From: Paralithodes platypus
Lineage: Eukaryota; Arthropoda; Malacostraca; Decapoda; Lithodidae
Direction of reading: 5' to 3'
DNA length: 64,000 nucleotides
NCBI GenBank assembly: GCA_032716605.1
Contig: JAVRFV010002366.1
Span: 186,001-250,000, forward strand
In this document: one piece after another, positions 29,521 through 40,173 of the stretch
Numbering within the stretch: position 1 is the stretch's first letter
Layout: every line of letters begins with the position of its first letter
Position numbers and translations under genes: made by a program
The notes under the pieces: model-generated
The model's input: the letters and a program-made list of their open reading frames with translations, nothing else
Databases searched by the model: none
What the model was told of the DNA's origin: nothing

Positions 29521-30830
29521 ACTTTAAGCATTTGCGAAGGACTTTCTTGACCACCTGCCTGATTCTAGGCACCCACCATCGTTGTCTTACATAGGTGACT
29601 ATATGACCAACCCCATAATGACAACAGAGTCGGTGACACCTATCGATGATAAGATGGGTGAAGGGATGATTGGGGGGCAGTAGTATTGGATACTTACTTG
29701 TCTCAGAGAGGGCTGCCAATCGTAATCTGCCTCCGCAATGTATCAAGTCCCACTTCAAGTGTAAGCCCAATTGGTTGATCAGGTTATTCCTAGACTTTGT
29801 TCCCTTAACCAGTAATTTATATTCCTGCGTATATATTTCTTGTTGACAGAGCTTATGTAATAATTGATCTGCAATTCTGATCTCCTTCACATTGAGGTAA
29901 GCACTACCTGTGGACGGTGTGCCTTTAATTTTTGCTTTTACATTTTCTACAAATCGTATCACCCATGCTGTAACACGTTGTAACTTTTCATAGCTGCTGA
30001 ATCTATCCCACTCCCATAACCGTGTGTCTTCGTCAGGCACCGAGTCAATTACCGGTGCCACAATAGCAGTGTGTTGCTCGCTCAAATCTATATTCTCTGG
30101 CCATTCGTTGGGATCATTAAGCCAGTATGGGCCATTCCACCACAACGCAGAAGATTTGAGAAATTTAGCAGAGACACCACGAGTAATGCAATCATTTGGA
30201 TTCTCTTTGGTAGACACATACCGGAACTGTGCGGTTGGGAGCAGGGTACGAATTTCGTTGACACGGTTGGTGACGTACACTGGTAGCTTCTTACGGCTAT
30301 GTAACCAATAGAGCGTAATTTGGCTGTCACTCCATACAACTGTCTCCGAGATATGTAGCAAATTTTTAAAAGTTTCCTCTACAAAGTGAACGAGTCTAGC
30401 AGCCAACAGAACTGCCGTCAGCTCTAATTTTGGGATGGAAAGGGATTTGATCGGGGCGACTTTCGCCTTCGCCATGACTAGACGGCTGCCACTTGTGTCA
30501 ACAAAGTATAAGGCGGTGCCGTATGCGACCTTGCTAGCATCTGAGAAGGCATGAATGGAAACAGGATGGTCCATGACAACTCTCCGAGGAAAATTAAAAC
30601 CCTTACAGAGACGAAGATCCGAAATAATGTCATCCCACTCCTGAACCAGATCGCCAGTCAAAACCTCATCCCATCCTAATTTTATCCTCCATAATTGCTG
30701 AAGGAATAATCTCGATTTGATCGACACCGGTAGAACTATCCCCAAGGGGTCAAAAAGTTTAGCTGTCATACTCAAGCAAATTCGTTTTGTAATCTGCGAA
30801 TATTGCGCGTACTGAACGCGAATGAGAGGG
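29396..30830 (-). pseudogene. BEL2 RNase H and integrase zinc-binding region
   Basis: The frame 29396-30850 starts inside the RT-RNase H linker (AKLFDPLGIVLPVSIKSRLFLQQLW). RNase H motifs follow (IHAFSDASKVAYG, KLELTAVLLA, VWSDSQITLYWL, TKENPNDCITRG), then the integrase H2C2 domain (HRLCCHYGVGHIV ... CLKCRK). The frame departs from the upstream one near 30790-30830 and from the downstream one near 29490. The domain order is canonical for BEL/Pao pol. Confidence 0.87.
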
Positions 30831-33145
30831 TATCGGTGTCCGTTTTCCAAAACAACCCTAGCACTCTAACATGTTCCTGCTGTACAGCCGCCACACCATC
30901 CCGTTGCAGTACAGTCCGCAAAACAGAATTATTAGTCGCCCATTCACGCAAATGTAGATGGGCGTCATTCATAATCTCTCGGACTACAGCGTAGGTATCA
31001 ACCAGGAAATCTTCTTCATTTCCTGTACCCAGTAAATTGTCTATATATAACCCTGACCGAATCTGATGAATAATCTGCGGATCTGCACTGACATAAGACA
31101 AATGTTTCAAAATGGTGGCGTTTAAAAGGAATTGGGAACAAGTCGCTCCAAATAAAACTGCCCGGAACCGGTAACAAATTAGGGAAGAATCCAGTTGCCT
31201 CGGATACTTGGGCCACATAAATCGCGTATAGTCCTGGTCGTCTTCATGGAGTCTTAACATCAGAAATGCCTTCTCAATATCAGACACCCAGGCATACTTA
31301 CCGAGTCGAAACCGAAGCAAAACCTGCGCCAAATCTGGCACCAGTGAGGGTCCAGTGTACAGGCAGTCATTAAGACTAGGATGACGTTCACTCATCTTGG
31401 CGGAACAGTCGAAGACAATACGCACTGGCGTAGTTTTGCTCTCCTTGACTACACCATGATGAGCCAAGTAATGCCCGGTATCTGATTTATCAAAAGGCAC
31501 CTCTTCTATAAAACCCCGGGACACCTGTTCCTTTATGACTTTTGAGTATTCCTCGCAAAAGTCAGGCTCCTTGAGGAATCTTTTCTGAAGTCCCCGAAGA
31601 CGGCCTATGGCCAAACCCTTGTTAGATGGCAGCTGATCCTTGGAATTGTTCCAGGGCAGTCTCACTTTATACTGTTGGCTGTCGGGATCGTAGGTAACGG
31701 TATCCTCATACGACGATAGTGCTTGACGCTCAACCAGTGAGTATTCCTTAGGGGTTATCCCGATATGATCTAATTCCCACAAAACATTTAAGTCATTTTT
31801 GCATGGTGGAATATTACCAGTGGACATGTATTCGTCCATTGGTGTTACTGCTACTTTCAATACAGTAATTACTTCTGTGGTGGAGCTGGTAGGCTGTGTC
31901 ACATATGAACCACTGATGGTGTACCCGTACTTGGTAGGAAGCAGAATTAGGCTACCTGACCTTTTATACCCAGGTCGCACTATATCGTAGTAGTGATCCG
32001 CACCGATGAGCAGCTCCAGCTGATCTGTGTCCGTTGCGTGAGGATCGGCTAATTTTATGCCTTTACTTTGTAAACTAACCAGTTTAGACTTTAGGTTAAG
32101 TTCACCTTTATGTTCTGGCAATTCATCAACCACTATTGCGTCTAGATGATGAAATTTACCTCTGTGTTTGTATTGCAGTGCCACAACATTATATTCCCTA
32201 GAGGCCTGTTTCCCGGTAAATCCGTGAAGACATAACTCCTCAGTTCCTTTAGAAATGTAGGAAAGGGAGGATAGAACAGAAGACTTCACAAAGGTCCGCT
32301 GAGAACATTGGTCAAGTAGCGATCTGATTTTAACACAATTATTATCCTTACCCTTTACCGGCAGCTGTACGGTGGGCAAGATTACTGTATTTTTACCTGT
32401 GGCAACGGACATTGTAGTTGAAGTAGCAGCATTATGTTCTCTCTTGATGTTATCCTCCGCTGGTCTACTTTCCTTCCCTTGTTTTTGTGTACACAGGGAA
32501 TGAAAGTGTTTGCCCTTACAAAACTTGCAGCTTCTTACGTTAGGATTAGTACAACCCGAATGGCCATGGTCTTTTGACAAGCACCCAGTGCAGAGACGTA
32601 GTTGACGGGCTCTTTTAACTTTAAGAGGTCCTGTCTTATACTTCATACACTTGTACCATAAATGATTGGTGCCACTACACAGAACACAGTTGAATTTCCT
32701 GTACTCACTCTGGGCGGTAAATGATGCCGTAGCCATGGGTGTACCCCCTCCTCTGTCTTGACCCGCCATATTGTACACTTCAGCCTGGAGGCAATGAGTG
32801 AATTTCTTATAATCCAGGCTCGAGTCTCCCATTTCCCGTTTTATGGTTTCTTTTAGTGGTGATGGTAACTTATTGACAAGAGTCACCACACAAAATTCCT
32901 CCAAACAAATACCATGGCTAATGATTGACCTCATCACACTCTCTGTATTGGCATAGAAGTCCTTCAGGTCAGCTGTTTGGTGTTTGGGTGACACTAATTG
33001 ATTGAATTTGGTAACATAAGCTGCCTTGATTCGATCTGGATGCCCATATGTCTCTTGCAGGAGCTCAATTGCTGGGGCATAGCTTGCACTTTCGATAATG
33101 AATCCTTCGACTAGCTTATGTGCATCACCCTGAAGCTGACCCTTT
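30772..33145 (-). CDS. BEL2 gag C-terminus, protease and RT
   Basis: The open frame of 806 codons as drawn reaches 33192, but the bases 33146-33192 belong to the gypsy LTR. Genuine BEL2 starts at KGQLQGDAHKLVEGF. Domains are: gag helix region; zinc-binding region (CVLCSG, CTGCLSKDHGHSGC, CKFCKGKHFHSLC); protease-like LLDQCSQRTF; then RT with LPWNNSKDQLPSNKGLA, GFIEEVPF, VRIVFDCSAK, LNDCLYTGPSLVPDLAQVLLRFRL, SDIEKAFLMLRLHEDDQDYTRFMW, YRFRAVLFGATCSQFLLNATI, and the box YIDNLLGTG in the position of YxDD. YIDN is also in BEL1, so it looks like a trait of this family. Confidence 0.88.
33142..33145. repeat. Left target-site duplication (CTTT) of the Gmr1-like element
   Basis: CTTT at 33142-33145 is repeated at 42027-42030. 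Joining the flanks restores the BEL2 gag reading FTYLK-GQLQGD, which matches the BEL3 reading FTYLRGQLNGE. Confidence 0.9.
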
Positions 33146-34997
33146 TGTGACGCATGTCCAGTGTGAGCATGCTGTACAGAACGCCTAGTCATGCCCCACT
33201 CTCGCTAGGATCGTCAGGGCAGGAACTTTGGCTGTAGTCTATGTAGAGTTTCCTAACTTAGTTCATGTGAGCCGTTGTACTATAAGTAATATGAATATGT
33301 ATTTTGTTTTAATCTGAGTCAACGAGTTCTATTTTATATCATTAGTTATAAGTATTGTATGTAAAACTTATTTGTAATGATGGGAGAAGCGGCAGCCACA
33401 GTTGGGGGTCAGTGGGTGCGCCATGCGGGAGGTGGGCCTAACTCACTAGCACTCCCCCCTCTCCCCCTCCCCTCAGTGCTAGGAAAGCCTTTGTCTATCC
33501 CAGAGGAGAGAGAGAAATTACGTAATGATTGTCAGTGGGCGGTCCTTAGTAGTTCACGTTGGGCTCACTAGAGGGCCGAGTATAAAAAGGGAAGTCTAGC
33601 CATTTTTTGGATCAGAACTCATTAGGCAGAGCGACTTCTCATTTCCCTTGCTAACTATATATATTCTTCTGACTGATGTGAACTTTCTCTACTACCTTAC
33701 ATTCTTATCTCCTCTTTTCCCTACCCTTTTTAACTTCCATGGTCCCGTTGGTGCAGAGCTAGTCAGCCAACGTATTATCGCTTGAGTTCTCATGAGATAC
33801 ATGCCTATTAGATAGCCTATTTTGGAAGGGTTAACTTAGAATAGGATTGATTTATGTTTGTTGCACTTGTATATGCATTTCCCTGTGTGTTATTATTATT
33901 CCTGTTTCTGCTAGTCTAGGTAATGCTAGACTGGGGTAAGGCTTTTCTGTGTTACGAGTTGTTGTTTGATGCAGTGGTTAAGCGATAAACCTGCATACTC
34001 GTTTCGGTTCAGTGAAGCCTAGGTTGTCTTCGCGGCTGACTGTGTTGAGTTAATAATTTACAGTGCGTGAGGGCAAGAGCCTAACCACCCTGTATTTTAT
34101 TAACAGTTTGTTTTTACTTTGTCAGGAGCCGGGAGAAAACCAGATACAAGGGATCTGGATTTCTCAAAGTGCACTTGTTAGTGTTAACGTAATACTTTAA
34201 ACAGTTGTGAGGACTTCGCTAGGCTACGAGCCGTTTTTGCTCAGTCACTGCTACCTTTTGCCCACAGTACCCCAGCTAGACTTTACTCGATTAGTAGATA
34301 CAGAATAGTATTGAAGCTTTCCTTATGTATGATATTGTTTATGCACTATTGATTTCATGTGTTGCACGCTTGGCTACTTTAGTGATTAGTGGCCACGAGC
34401 ACAATCCGAGTAGGCTATTGCCGTTGCATTTGCGGAGTACTTCTTTTTAATGTTTGCCATTTACTATTGCATCTTCTTTTAATTATTCTTATGCCAATTT
34501 AAACCTTTAATAGTATTTAATTGCCAGTGTTTTGCTTATTGAATTACTGTTCAAAATCCGATACGTACTTCTTACGAGCATCCGAGAAGCATCTAACTTT
34601 TTTCAGAAGATTCCTTGCTCGATGCTTAAGGACTATTAATTAACGTAACGTAATAGTGCCGATCCGAAGTAGAGGGTGGAGGACTTCTTAAGTTCTTAGT
34701 CAAGGGTGGATTACTTCGGCTTCGGCCAACACTATTCTTTGGTGTTGTTGTTTCTTACTTCATTGTTTGATTGTTGACCAGACTAGATAATTCCTGTCTC
34801 TTTATTAGTCTGTTGTTGAACACTAGTACCGAGTTCTTGTATACCCCGTTATAGCAGATTGAACTCTGGAGGGTATTGGTGTTTTTTGTTCGGCTGGCAG
34901 TACTCAGGGGTTGGGATTGTGTGTTTCCGTTGTGGTAGCGAGCCGTACTCGAGTCCTGATTGAGAGCCCTTGTGTACCCGAGTGCCAGGTCGTAACA
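33146..34997 (+). repeat. Gmr1-like element 5' LTR (1,852 bp)
   Basis: Termini are TG...CA. It matches 40174-42026 nearly throughout. It contains a TATA box region (GAGTATAAAAAGGG, ~33579-33592) that divides U3 from R. No protein is encoded; the short open frames are chance. Confidence 0.93.
33579..33592 (+). promoter_or_regulatory. TATA box in the 5' LTR
   Basis: GAGTATAAAAAGGG is a strong TATA element, repeated in the 3' LTR at about 40605-40618. Transcription would start some 25-35 bp downstream, near the CAGAACTCATTAGG segment. Confidence 0.65.
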
Positions 34998-34999
34998 AA

Positions 35000-35016
35000 T
35001 GGCGACCTTGCTTAGG
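35000..35016 (+). promoter_or_regulatory. Primer-binding site of the Gmr1-like element
   Basis: TGGCGACCTTGCTTAGG begins two bases after the LTR end. TGG pairs with the tRNA 3' CCA. The primer tRNA species is not assigned. Confidence 0.6.
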
Positions 35017-35203
35017 ATTTTGTGAACAGTATAAATTTTTGCAGAGTTGTACAACATTTGTTTGTTTGTATTTTAGCGTGCATATTGAAGAATATATTTT
35101 TTTGTATGGCAATTAGTAAAGCATTTAAGAGACTCCAGTTAATTTAGTAATTACAGTAGTGCTTTCATAGGAAGTTTAACACTTTTGTCTCGAGAATTTT
35201 TTT

Positions 35204-36796
35204 GTGGACTTCAGTATGTCGTGCATTAGCACTGACGATGAGCGAGAGATGCCATTTGAAGGTGTGCCGTTAGTAACCAGTGAGGAGGATGCTAGAGTTT
35301 TTGTGAGTAAGCGGTACCACGTGACGGAGGAGAGGCTGACTGGGGTGGATGTTTGTGGCTTGCACCTGATAGCCAAGGTTTTGGGCATTTCCAATGTAGC
35401 AGGGATGTCCAAGGGGGAGCTGATTTCCTGGGTGTTGCGTGGGCGACATGGGGTTTCGGAGGAGAGGGCGTTTGGGGGGGTTCCTCCCCAGATCCCCTCT
35501 CACTCGACTCCCACAGTGCCGTCCACTCAGTTACCGGAGGTTAGCACTCTCCCACAGAGGGATGAAAATTGGCAGATTGGAGTGCCCTCGGGTGGTGCAC
35601 ATGGTGGTTCCCCAGTTTTTGCCCCCCCTCCTTCAGCAGTGGCAGCTCCCTCTTCCTGCCTGTCTCCAGATATGGTATTTAGACTTGAGCTTGCTAAGAT
35701 TGAGGCTAGGAAGCAGGAGAATGAGACCAGGAGGCAGGAGATTGAGGTTAGGAGGCATGAGGCTGAGCTTAGGTACGACTCGGAGAAATATTGTGCTAAA
35801 TTGGATTTAGATAAGACCCGTGTCACGGCCCAAGTAAGAGAACAGTCCTTGGCCCAATTAGTCAAATTGGTGCCGGTATTTAGTGAAACTGAAGTCACAG
35901 AATTTTTTAATCGTTTTGAGAAGAAGTGTAGGGAGCATAATTGGCCTGAAGAGAAGTGGGCAGCTCTAGTCTCCTCAAGACTTACGGGTAAGGGTCTGAA
36001 GGCTTATGATGCACTGCCTTTAGAGTCTTGCATTGACTACCCAGAATTGAAGAGAGCTGTCCTACGGGCATACGAGTTGCAACCAGAAACATATCGATTG
36101 AAGTTTCGGGGTGTTACAAAGACTAGGGAGGCGACCTTTCTTGAACATGCCCGGGGCTTAAAAGATGCACTTAAAAACTGGACACGTTCTGAGAAAGCTG
36201 AGACGGCAGAACAGTTGACTGAGCTGTTTCTGCTCGAGCAGTTTTATAAGTGTACTGGTGCAGAAATGACTTTAACTATTAAAGAAAAGAACCCAAAAAA
36301 TCTACAGGAGGCAGCTGAGATGGCTGACCTCCGGCTATCACTAATTCGTGGGTGCGGGTCTGCCCAGCGTAGTGAGGCAGGTAACAAGGGGCGTGACGCC
36401 CCACCCCCCCGAGTTAGTGATATACCTTATGCAAACAAGTACAAGAGCCATGATACCAAGACTGACCACAAGACTAGCACCGTCCCATTTAAGAAGGGGC
36501 CGGGCCCTTCCCAGTACCAAGGGAAGCCCAAAGGGGAGTTGGAGTGTTATCATTGTCATAAAAAGGGGCACTTTGCAAGAGTCTGTCCTAGCAAACCACC
36601 TACAGCAGCTGTGTCTTTGGCCTGCAACATTGGTGTGTTTCCGAAGTCATCTGAGTTTGCCCGGGGCAGTTCGTCAGAAGCTGAGGCACAGCCAATGCAG
36701 AAGCACCTGGGAGGCTCGAACCCTGCTCAGGATGTTTTTTGCGACCATAGAGGGCGGGGTTGCGTGATGTGGGCGGGGCGCAAGCATATGGAGTAG
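35204..36796 (+). CDS. gag: Gag protein of the Gmr1-like element
   Basis: This is a 530-codon open frame. The N-terminal part has a charged helical region (RKQENETRRQEIEVRRHEAE, ~residues 164-183) like a coiled coil. A capsid-like segment follows (VPVFSETEVTEFFNRFEK, EEKWAALVSSRLTGKGLKAY, FLEHARGLKDALKNW), resembling the SCAN/gypsy capsid C-terminal fold by general pattern. A CCHC zinc knuckle CYHCHKKGHFARVC follows near residues 448-461. The start is uncertain; the nearby ATG at 35216 (MSCISTDDE) fits well. The pol ATG at 36760 overlaps the gag end in the -1 phase, so pol could be made by -1 frameshifting or separate initiation. Confidence 0.85.
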   Translation: MDFSMSCISTDDEREMPFEGVPLVTSEEDARVFVSKRYHVTEERLTGVDVCGLHLIAKVLGISNVAGMSKGELISWVLRGRHGVSEERAFGGVPPQIPSHSTPTVPSTQLPEVSTLPQRDENWQIGVPSGGAHGGSPVFAPPPSAVAAPSSCLSPDMVFRLELAKIEARKQENETRRQEIEVRRHEAELRYDSEKYCAKLDLDKTRVTAQVREQSLAQLVKLVPVFSETEVTEFFNRFEKKCREHNWPEEKWAALVSSRLTGKGLKAYDALPLESCIDYPELKRAVLRAYELQPETYRLKFRGVTKTREATFLEHARGLKDALKNWTRSEKAETAEQLTELFLLEQFYKCTGAEMTLTIKEKNPKNLQEAAEMADLRLSLIRGCGSAQRSEAGNKGRDAPPPRVSDIPYANKYKSHDTKTDHKTSTVPFKKGPGPSQYQGKPKGELECYHCHKKGHFARVCPSKPPTAAVSLACNIGVFPKSSEFARGSSSEAEAQPMQKHLGGSNPAQDVFCDHRGRGCVMWAGRKHME

Positions 36797-38931
36797 AGGT
36801 CTTGCGTGATACAGGTGCTTCCCAGACTCTGATGGAAAACTTGACTGGCTACCCTATAAACGCGGCTCGGGTGGTAGTGGTGCAGGGTATTAATGCAACT
36901 CGGTCATACCCGCTGGTGCGGTTGGAGTTGGAGGTGGATGGTGTGGCACGTGAATTGGATGCCGGAATTGTGGAGAAACTGCCAGTGGAGGGCGTCGACC
37001 TTCTTCTCGGCAACGACTTTGCAATGCCCGCTTCTGAGGTTCTACCCTTAGTCGTTGCCGAGAGGCCGGCCGACGTGAGTAGGGAAGAGCAAGAGTGGGT
37101 CGAGCGGTGCCAGACACAACCCATGGCGTGTGTTGTCACCCGAGCTCGGGCAGCTAAAGTGTCACAGCCTAGTCCTCCTTCTTCAGACCAGCGGAGGAAC
37201 GATCAACAGGAGGAGGCTAAAGCTGGAGTTGGTTTTAAGAGTTTTGACTCGGCGGCTCTCCTGGGTGATTCAGTATTAGCACCATTACTTAATTCTGGAG
37301 TAGCCCCTGGGCCTGTCATCGAGAGTGACGAGGCTGGGCATGACGAGTCTCCACGACAGCAACGTTATGTACATCGAGAGAGACAGAGGGAGCAGCCCAG
37401 TATCGGGGAAGGTCATGCATTGCTCCGGGAGCAGTTAGATCGCTTGGCACCCTCAGATATACGTCGGTTGCAACTAGAGGACCCTGAGCTCCAAACGTGT
37501 GCTAATGGAGCTGTAGAGCTCGACGAGGACGGCGATGCACAGCCAGGAGATTTTTTTTATTTAGAAGGCATCCTCTATAGGCGTTTTCAAGACCCTAAAC
37601 GTAGTTGGAAAAAGGGGTCCGGAGTAGTGGACCAGTTGGTGGTGCCACGGGAGTGCAGGGATAGCCTACTGAGGCTGGCGCATGACATACCACTGGCAGG
37701 ACATCAAGGGGTGCTTGAGCGGTGGCATGCTACACTTAAAAGCATGCACAGGTGTTATTGTGCTGACAACGGTATGGATTGGGATCTTGGATTGCCTTAT
37801 GTGCTGTTTGCTGCTCGGGAGGTACCTGGTGAGAGCCTGGGATTTAGTCCAAACGAGCTGATTTTTGGACACCGTGTCATGCTGAAAGAAATTTGGGAGG
37901 GGACTGTGCAGCCTTGTCCATTATTAAAGTATGTGCTTGAAAGCCGTGAGCGCATGCTTAAGAGTCTGGAGATGGCAGGTAGAAATTTGACAGAATCACA
38001 AGCTTTGATGAAGGACAGGTATGATCACAAAGTGAGGCTCCGGAAGTTCACTGTAGGACAAGAGGTATTAATTTTGTTGCCTTTCGGTGGTAACCCCCTC
38101 TCTGCGAAGTACACTGGACCTTATAAAATTGTAGAAAAAATTTCAGACTTAGATTACCTTGTTGCCACTCCAGACAGGAGGAAAAAGAACCAGTTATGTC
38201 ACGTGAACCTTATTAAAGAGTATGTGAGGCGCCCCTCTGAGCCTCTCACTGTCCCTGTGTTGGCTTGTTGCGGCCGTGGTGGAGAAGGAGAGGGGGACAG
38301 TCAAGCTTCAGAGGAGGATAGCTGGGATCAACATGTTTCAGCGGATCAGTGGGCGGGGAACTCGAGCCTAAGGGCTGACGAGGCTATAGCTCATTTGCCT
38401 GAGCCGCAGTTTGATGCTATCCGTCAGTTGTTCGGTTCATACCTCACTGTATTTGCTGAACACCCAGGCCTCACTACTCAGGTTATGCATGATGTTGACG
38501 TGGGGGACCATCTACCCTTTAAGTCAATCCCGTACCGTGTGCCCCCCATAAAACTACCAGCTCTGAGGGATGAGTTGGAGTATATGCTCGGTAGAGGGAT
38601 GATAGAGAAAGGCACAGTTAAGTGGACTTCCCCCGTAACACTGCAGCCTAAGCCAGATGGCAAGGTACGCTTTTGTATTGATTTCCGTAGGTTAAACGGT
38701 TTGACTCCAACTAACCCATATCCTCTTCCTCGGGTTGATAGTGTTGACAAAATTGGTAATGCTCGTTTTTTGTCTAAAGTAGATTTAGTAAAAGGTTACT
38801 GGCAAGTACCTTTGTCCGAGCGTGCTAAAGAGGTATGTGGTTTTGTTGTGGACGGGAGTACCTACCGGTGCAATGTTATGCCTTACGGACTTAAGAATGC
38901 ACCAGCAACGTTTCAGAACCTGATGAATTAA
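36760..38931 (+). pseudogene. pol: Protease, integrase remnant and RT N-terminal part of the Gmr1-like element
   Basis: The frame encodes a retroviral-type protease (VLRDTGASQTLM). It then has the start of the integrase zinc domain (RLAHDIPLAGHQG) joined directly to the end of the catalytic core (VLERWHATLKSM, LPYVLFAAREVP, GFSPNELIFGHRV) and the integrase C-terminal domain (KYTGPYKIVEKISDLDYLV, HVNLIKEYV). RT begins after that (LPFKSIPYRVPPIK, TLQPKPDGKVRFCIDFRRLN, FLSKVDLVKGYWQVPL, MPYGLKNAPATFQNLMN). The zinc-domain cysteines and both catalytic Asp of integrase are missing; only the Glu in LERW remains. A TAA at 38929-38931 stops the frame 12 codons before the YLDD box. Confidence 0.9.
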
Positions 38932-39777
38932 ATTGTAAAGGACATTCCAAATTGCACCGTATATTTGGACGATGTAATCATTTATGATGACGACTTTGAG
39001 AGCCATTGTGAGCACCTTGAGACCTTGTTCCGGAAACTTAGTGAAGCAGGTCTGGTAGTAAATTTGGCAAAGTGTGACTTCGTAAAAGCCACTGTGCAGT
39101 ACCTTGGGTTTGTAGTGGGAAGGGGACAGGTGTGCCCGCCTCAGAACAAGGTACAGGCTATCAATAAATTTCCGCACCCAACAACCAAGAAGCAGATTAT
39201 GAGATTCTTGGGTATGATAGGCTACTACAGACGCTTCATAAAAGGTTACTCAACGGTGTTGGCACCTCTCAGAGATTTGTTATCTAAAGACAAAAAGTTT
39301 TTGTGGGCACCTGAGTGTGAAAAGGCTTTCACTTTGGTGAAACATTTGCTATGTACTCACCCGATACTCAGGGCCCCAGACTTTAACAGGCCTTTTCAGC
39401 TGGCAACAGATGCTAGTGGTGTAGGGGCTGGTGCCGTCTTGCTACAGACAGACAATGAAGGTGTGGAACACCCAGTAAGTTTCTTTTCTAAGAAGTTCAA
39501 TGCTGCACAGAAGAACTATTCTACAATAGAAAAGGAATTACTGGCGATTGTGCTGTCGCTCAGGCACTTCGAGGTGTATGTTCCAGCCTATGGCCCAGTC
39601 ATGGTTATCTACACTGATCATCACCCTTTGAGATTCCTGAATCAATTTCACAATCGCAATATGAGACTGACCAGGTGGTCTTTGATGTTGCAGGAGTATA
39701 ACCTGGACATCCGTCATATTGCTGGATGTGACAATGTGATCGCGGATTGTTTATCAAGGGTGGATGATCAGTCGTAG
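38932..39777 (+). pseudogene. pol: RT palm and RNase H of the Gmr1-like element, downstream of the stop
   Basis: Same frame as the preceding part. It begins IVKDIPNCTVYLDDVIIYDDDF with the intact YLDD box. RT thumb follows (NLAKCDFVKATVQYLGFVVG, FPHPTTKKQIMRFLGMIGYYRRFI). RNase H follows with LATDASGVGAGAVLLQ, YSTIEKELLAIVLSLRHFEVYV, VIYTDHHPL and NVIADCLSRV. Apart from the single upstream TAA these domains look complete. Nothing resembling integrase follows, confirming that integrase lies upstream. Confidence 0.9.
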
Positions 39778-40173
39778 GCTATCACAGGTGTGTGGGTTTG
39801 AAGTGGAGGAAAATAGGCTGCCCTTATAGTGCAGCCGGGAAAAACATATTAAAATATAAAAATCATATAAAAACTCTTTCTTTTGATATAGATAATCGTA
39901 TAAGTTTGTCATAGCCTATAGAGTTTGAGTAGTCCACAAACTATCAAACGGCTGAGCTGCTGTAAGCTCGCTCTGGGAACATGATATTGTGTCTTTTTGC
40001 TATTGTTGGGAGGAGTTATAAAATGTGATTTTTTTTTTATAATAAGATGTGTTTTTGTTAATAAACTCAGCTTTGTTTTAGTGCCATGCGGTCGCTGGGT
40101 GTGAGGGGCTTGATGGGGTTCTGTGTTTGTCAGATTTTAGCTCAGGGTTGAGCAAGTAAAATCTTGGGGGAGG
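39778..40173 (+). other. 3' untranslated region with polypurine tract
   Basis: No ORF is seen. The last 18 bases before the 3' LTR contain TTGGGGGAGG (~40164-40173), a plausible polypurine tract for plus-strand priming. Confidence 0.7.

Noticed and set aside
33377..33571. 64-codon frame repeated in both gypsy LTRs (also 40403-40597)
   Set aside because: It lies in U3 upstream of the TATA box, has no domain, and is duplicated only because the LTR is.
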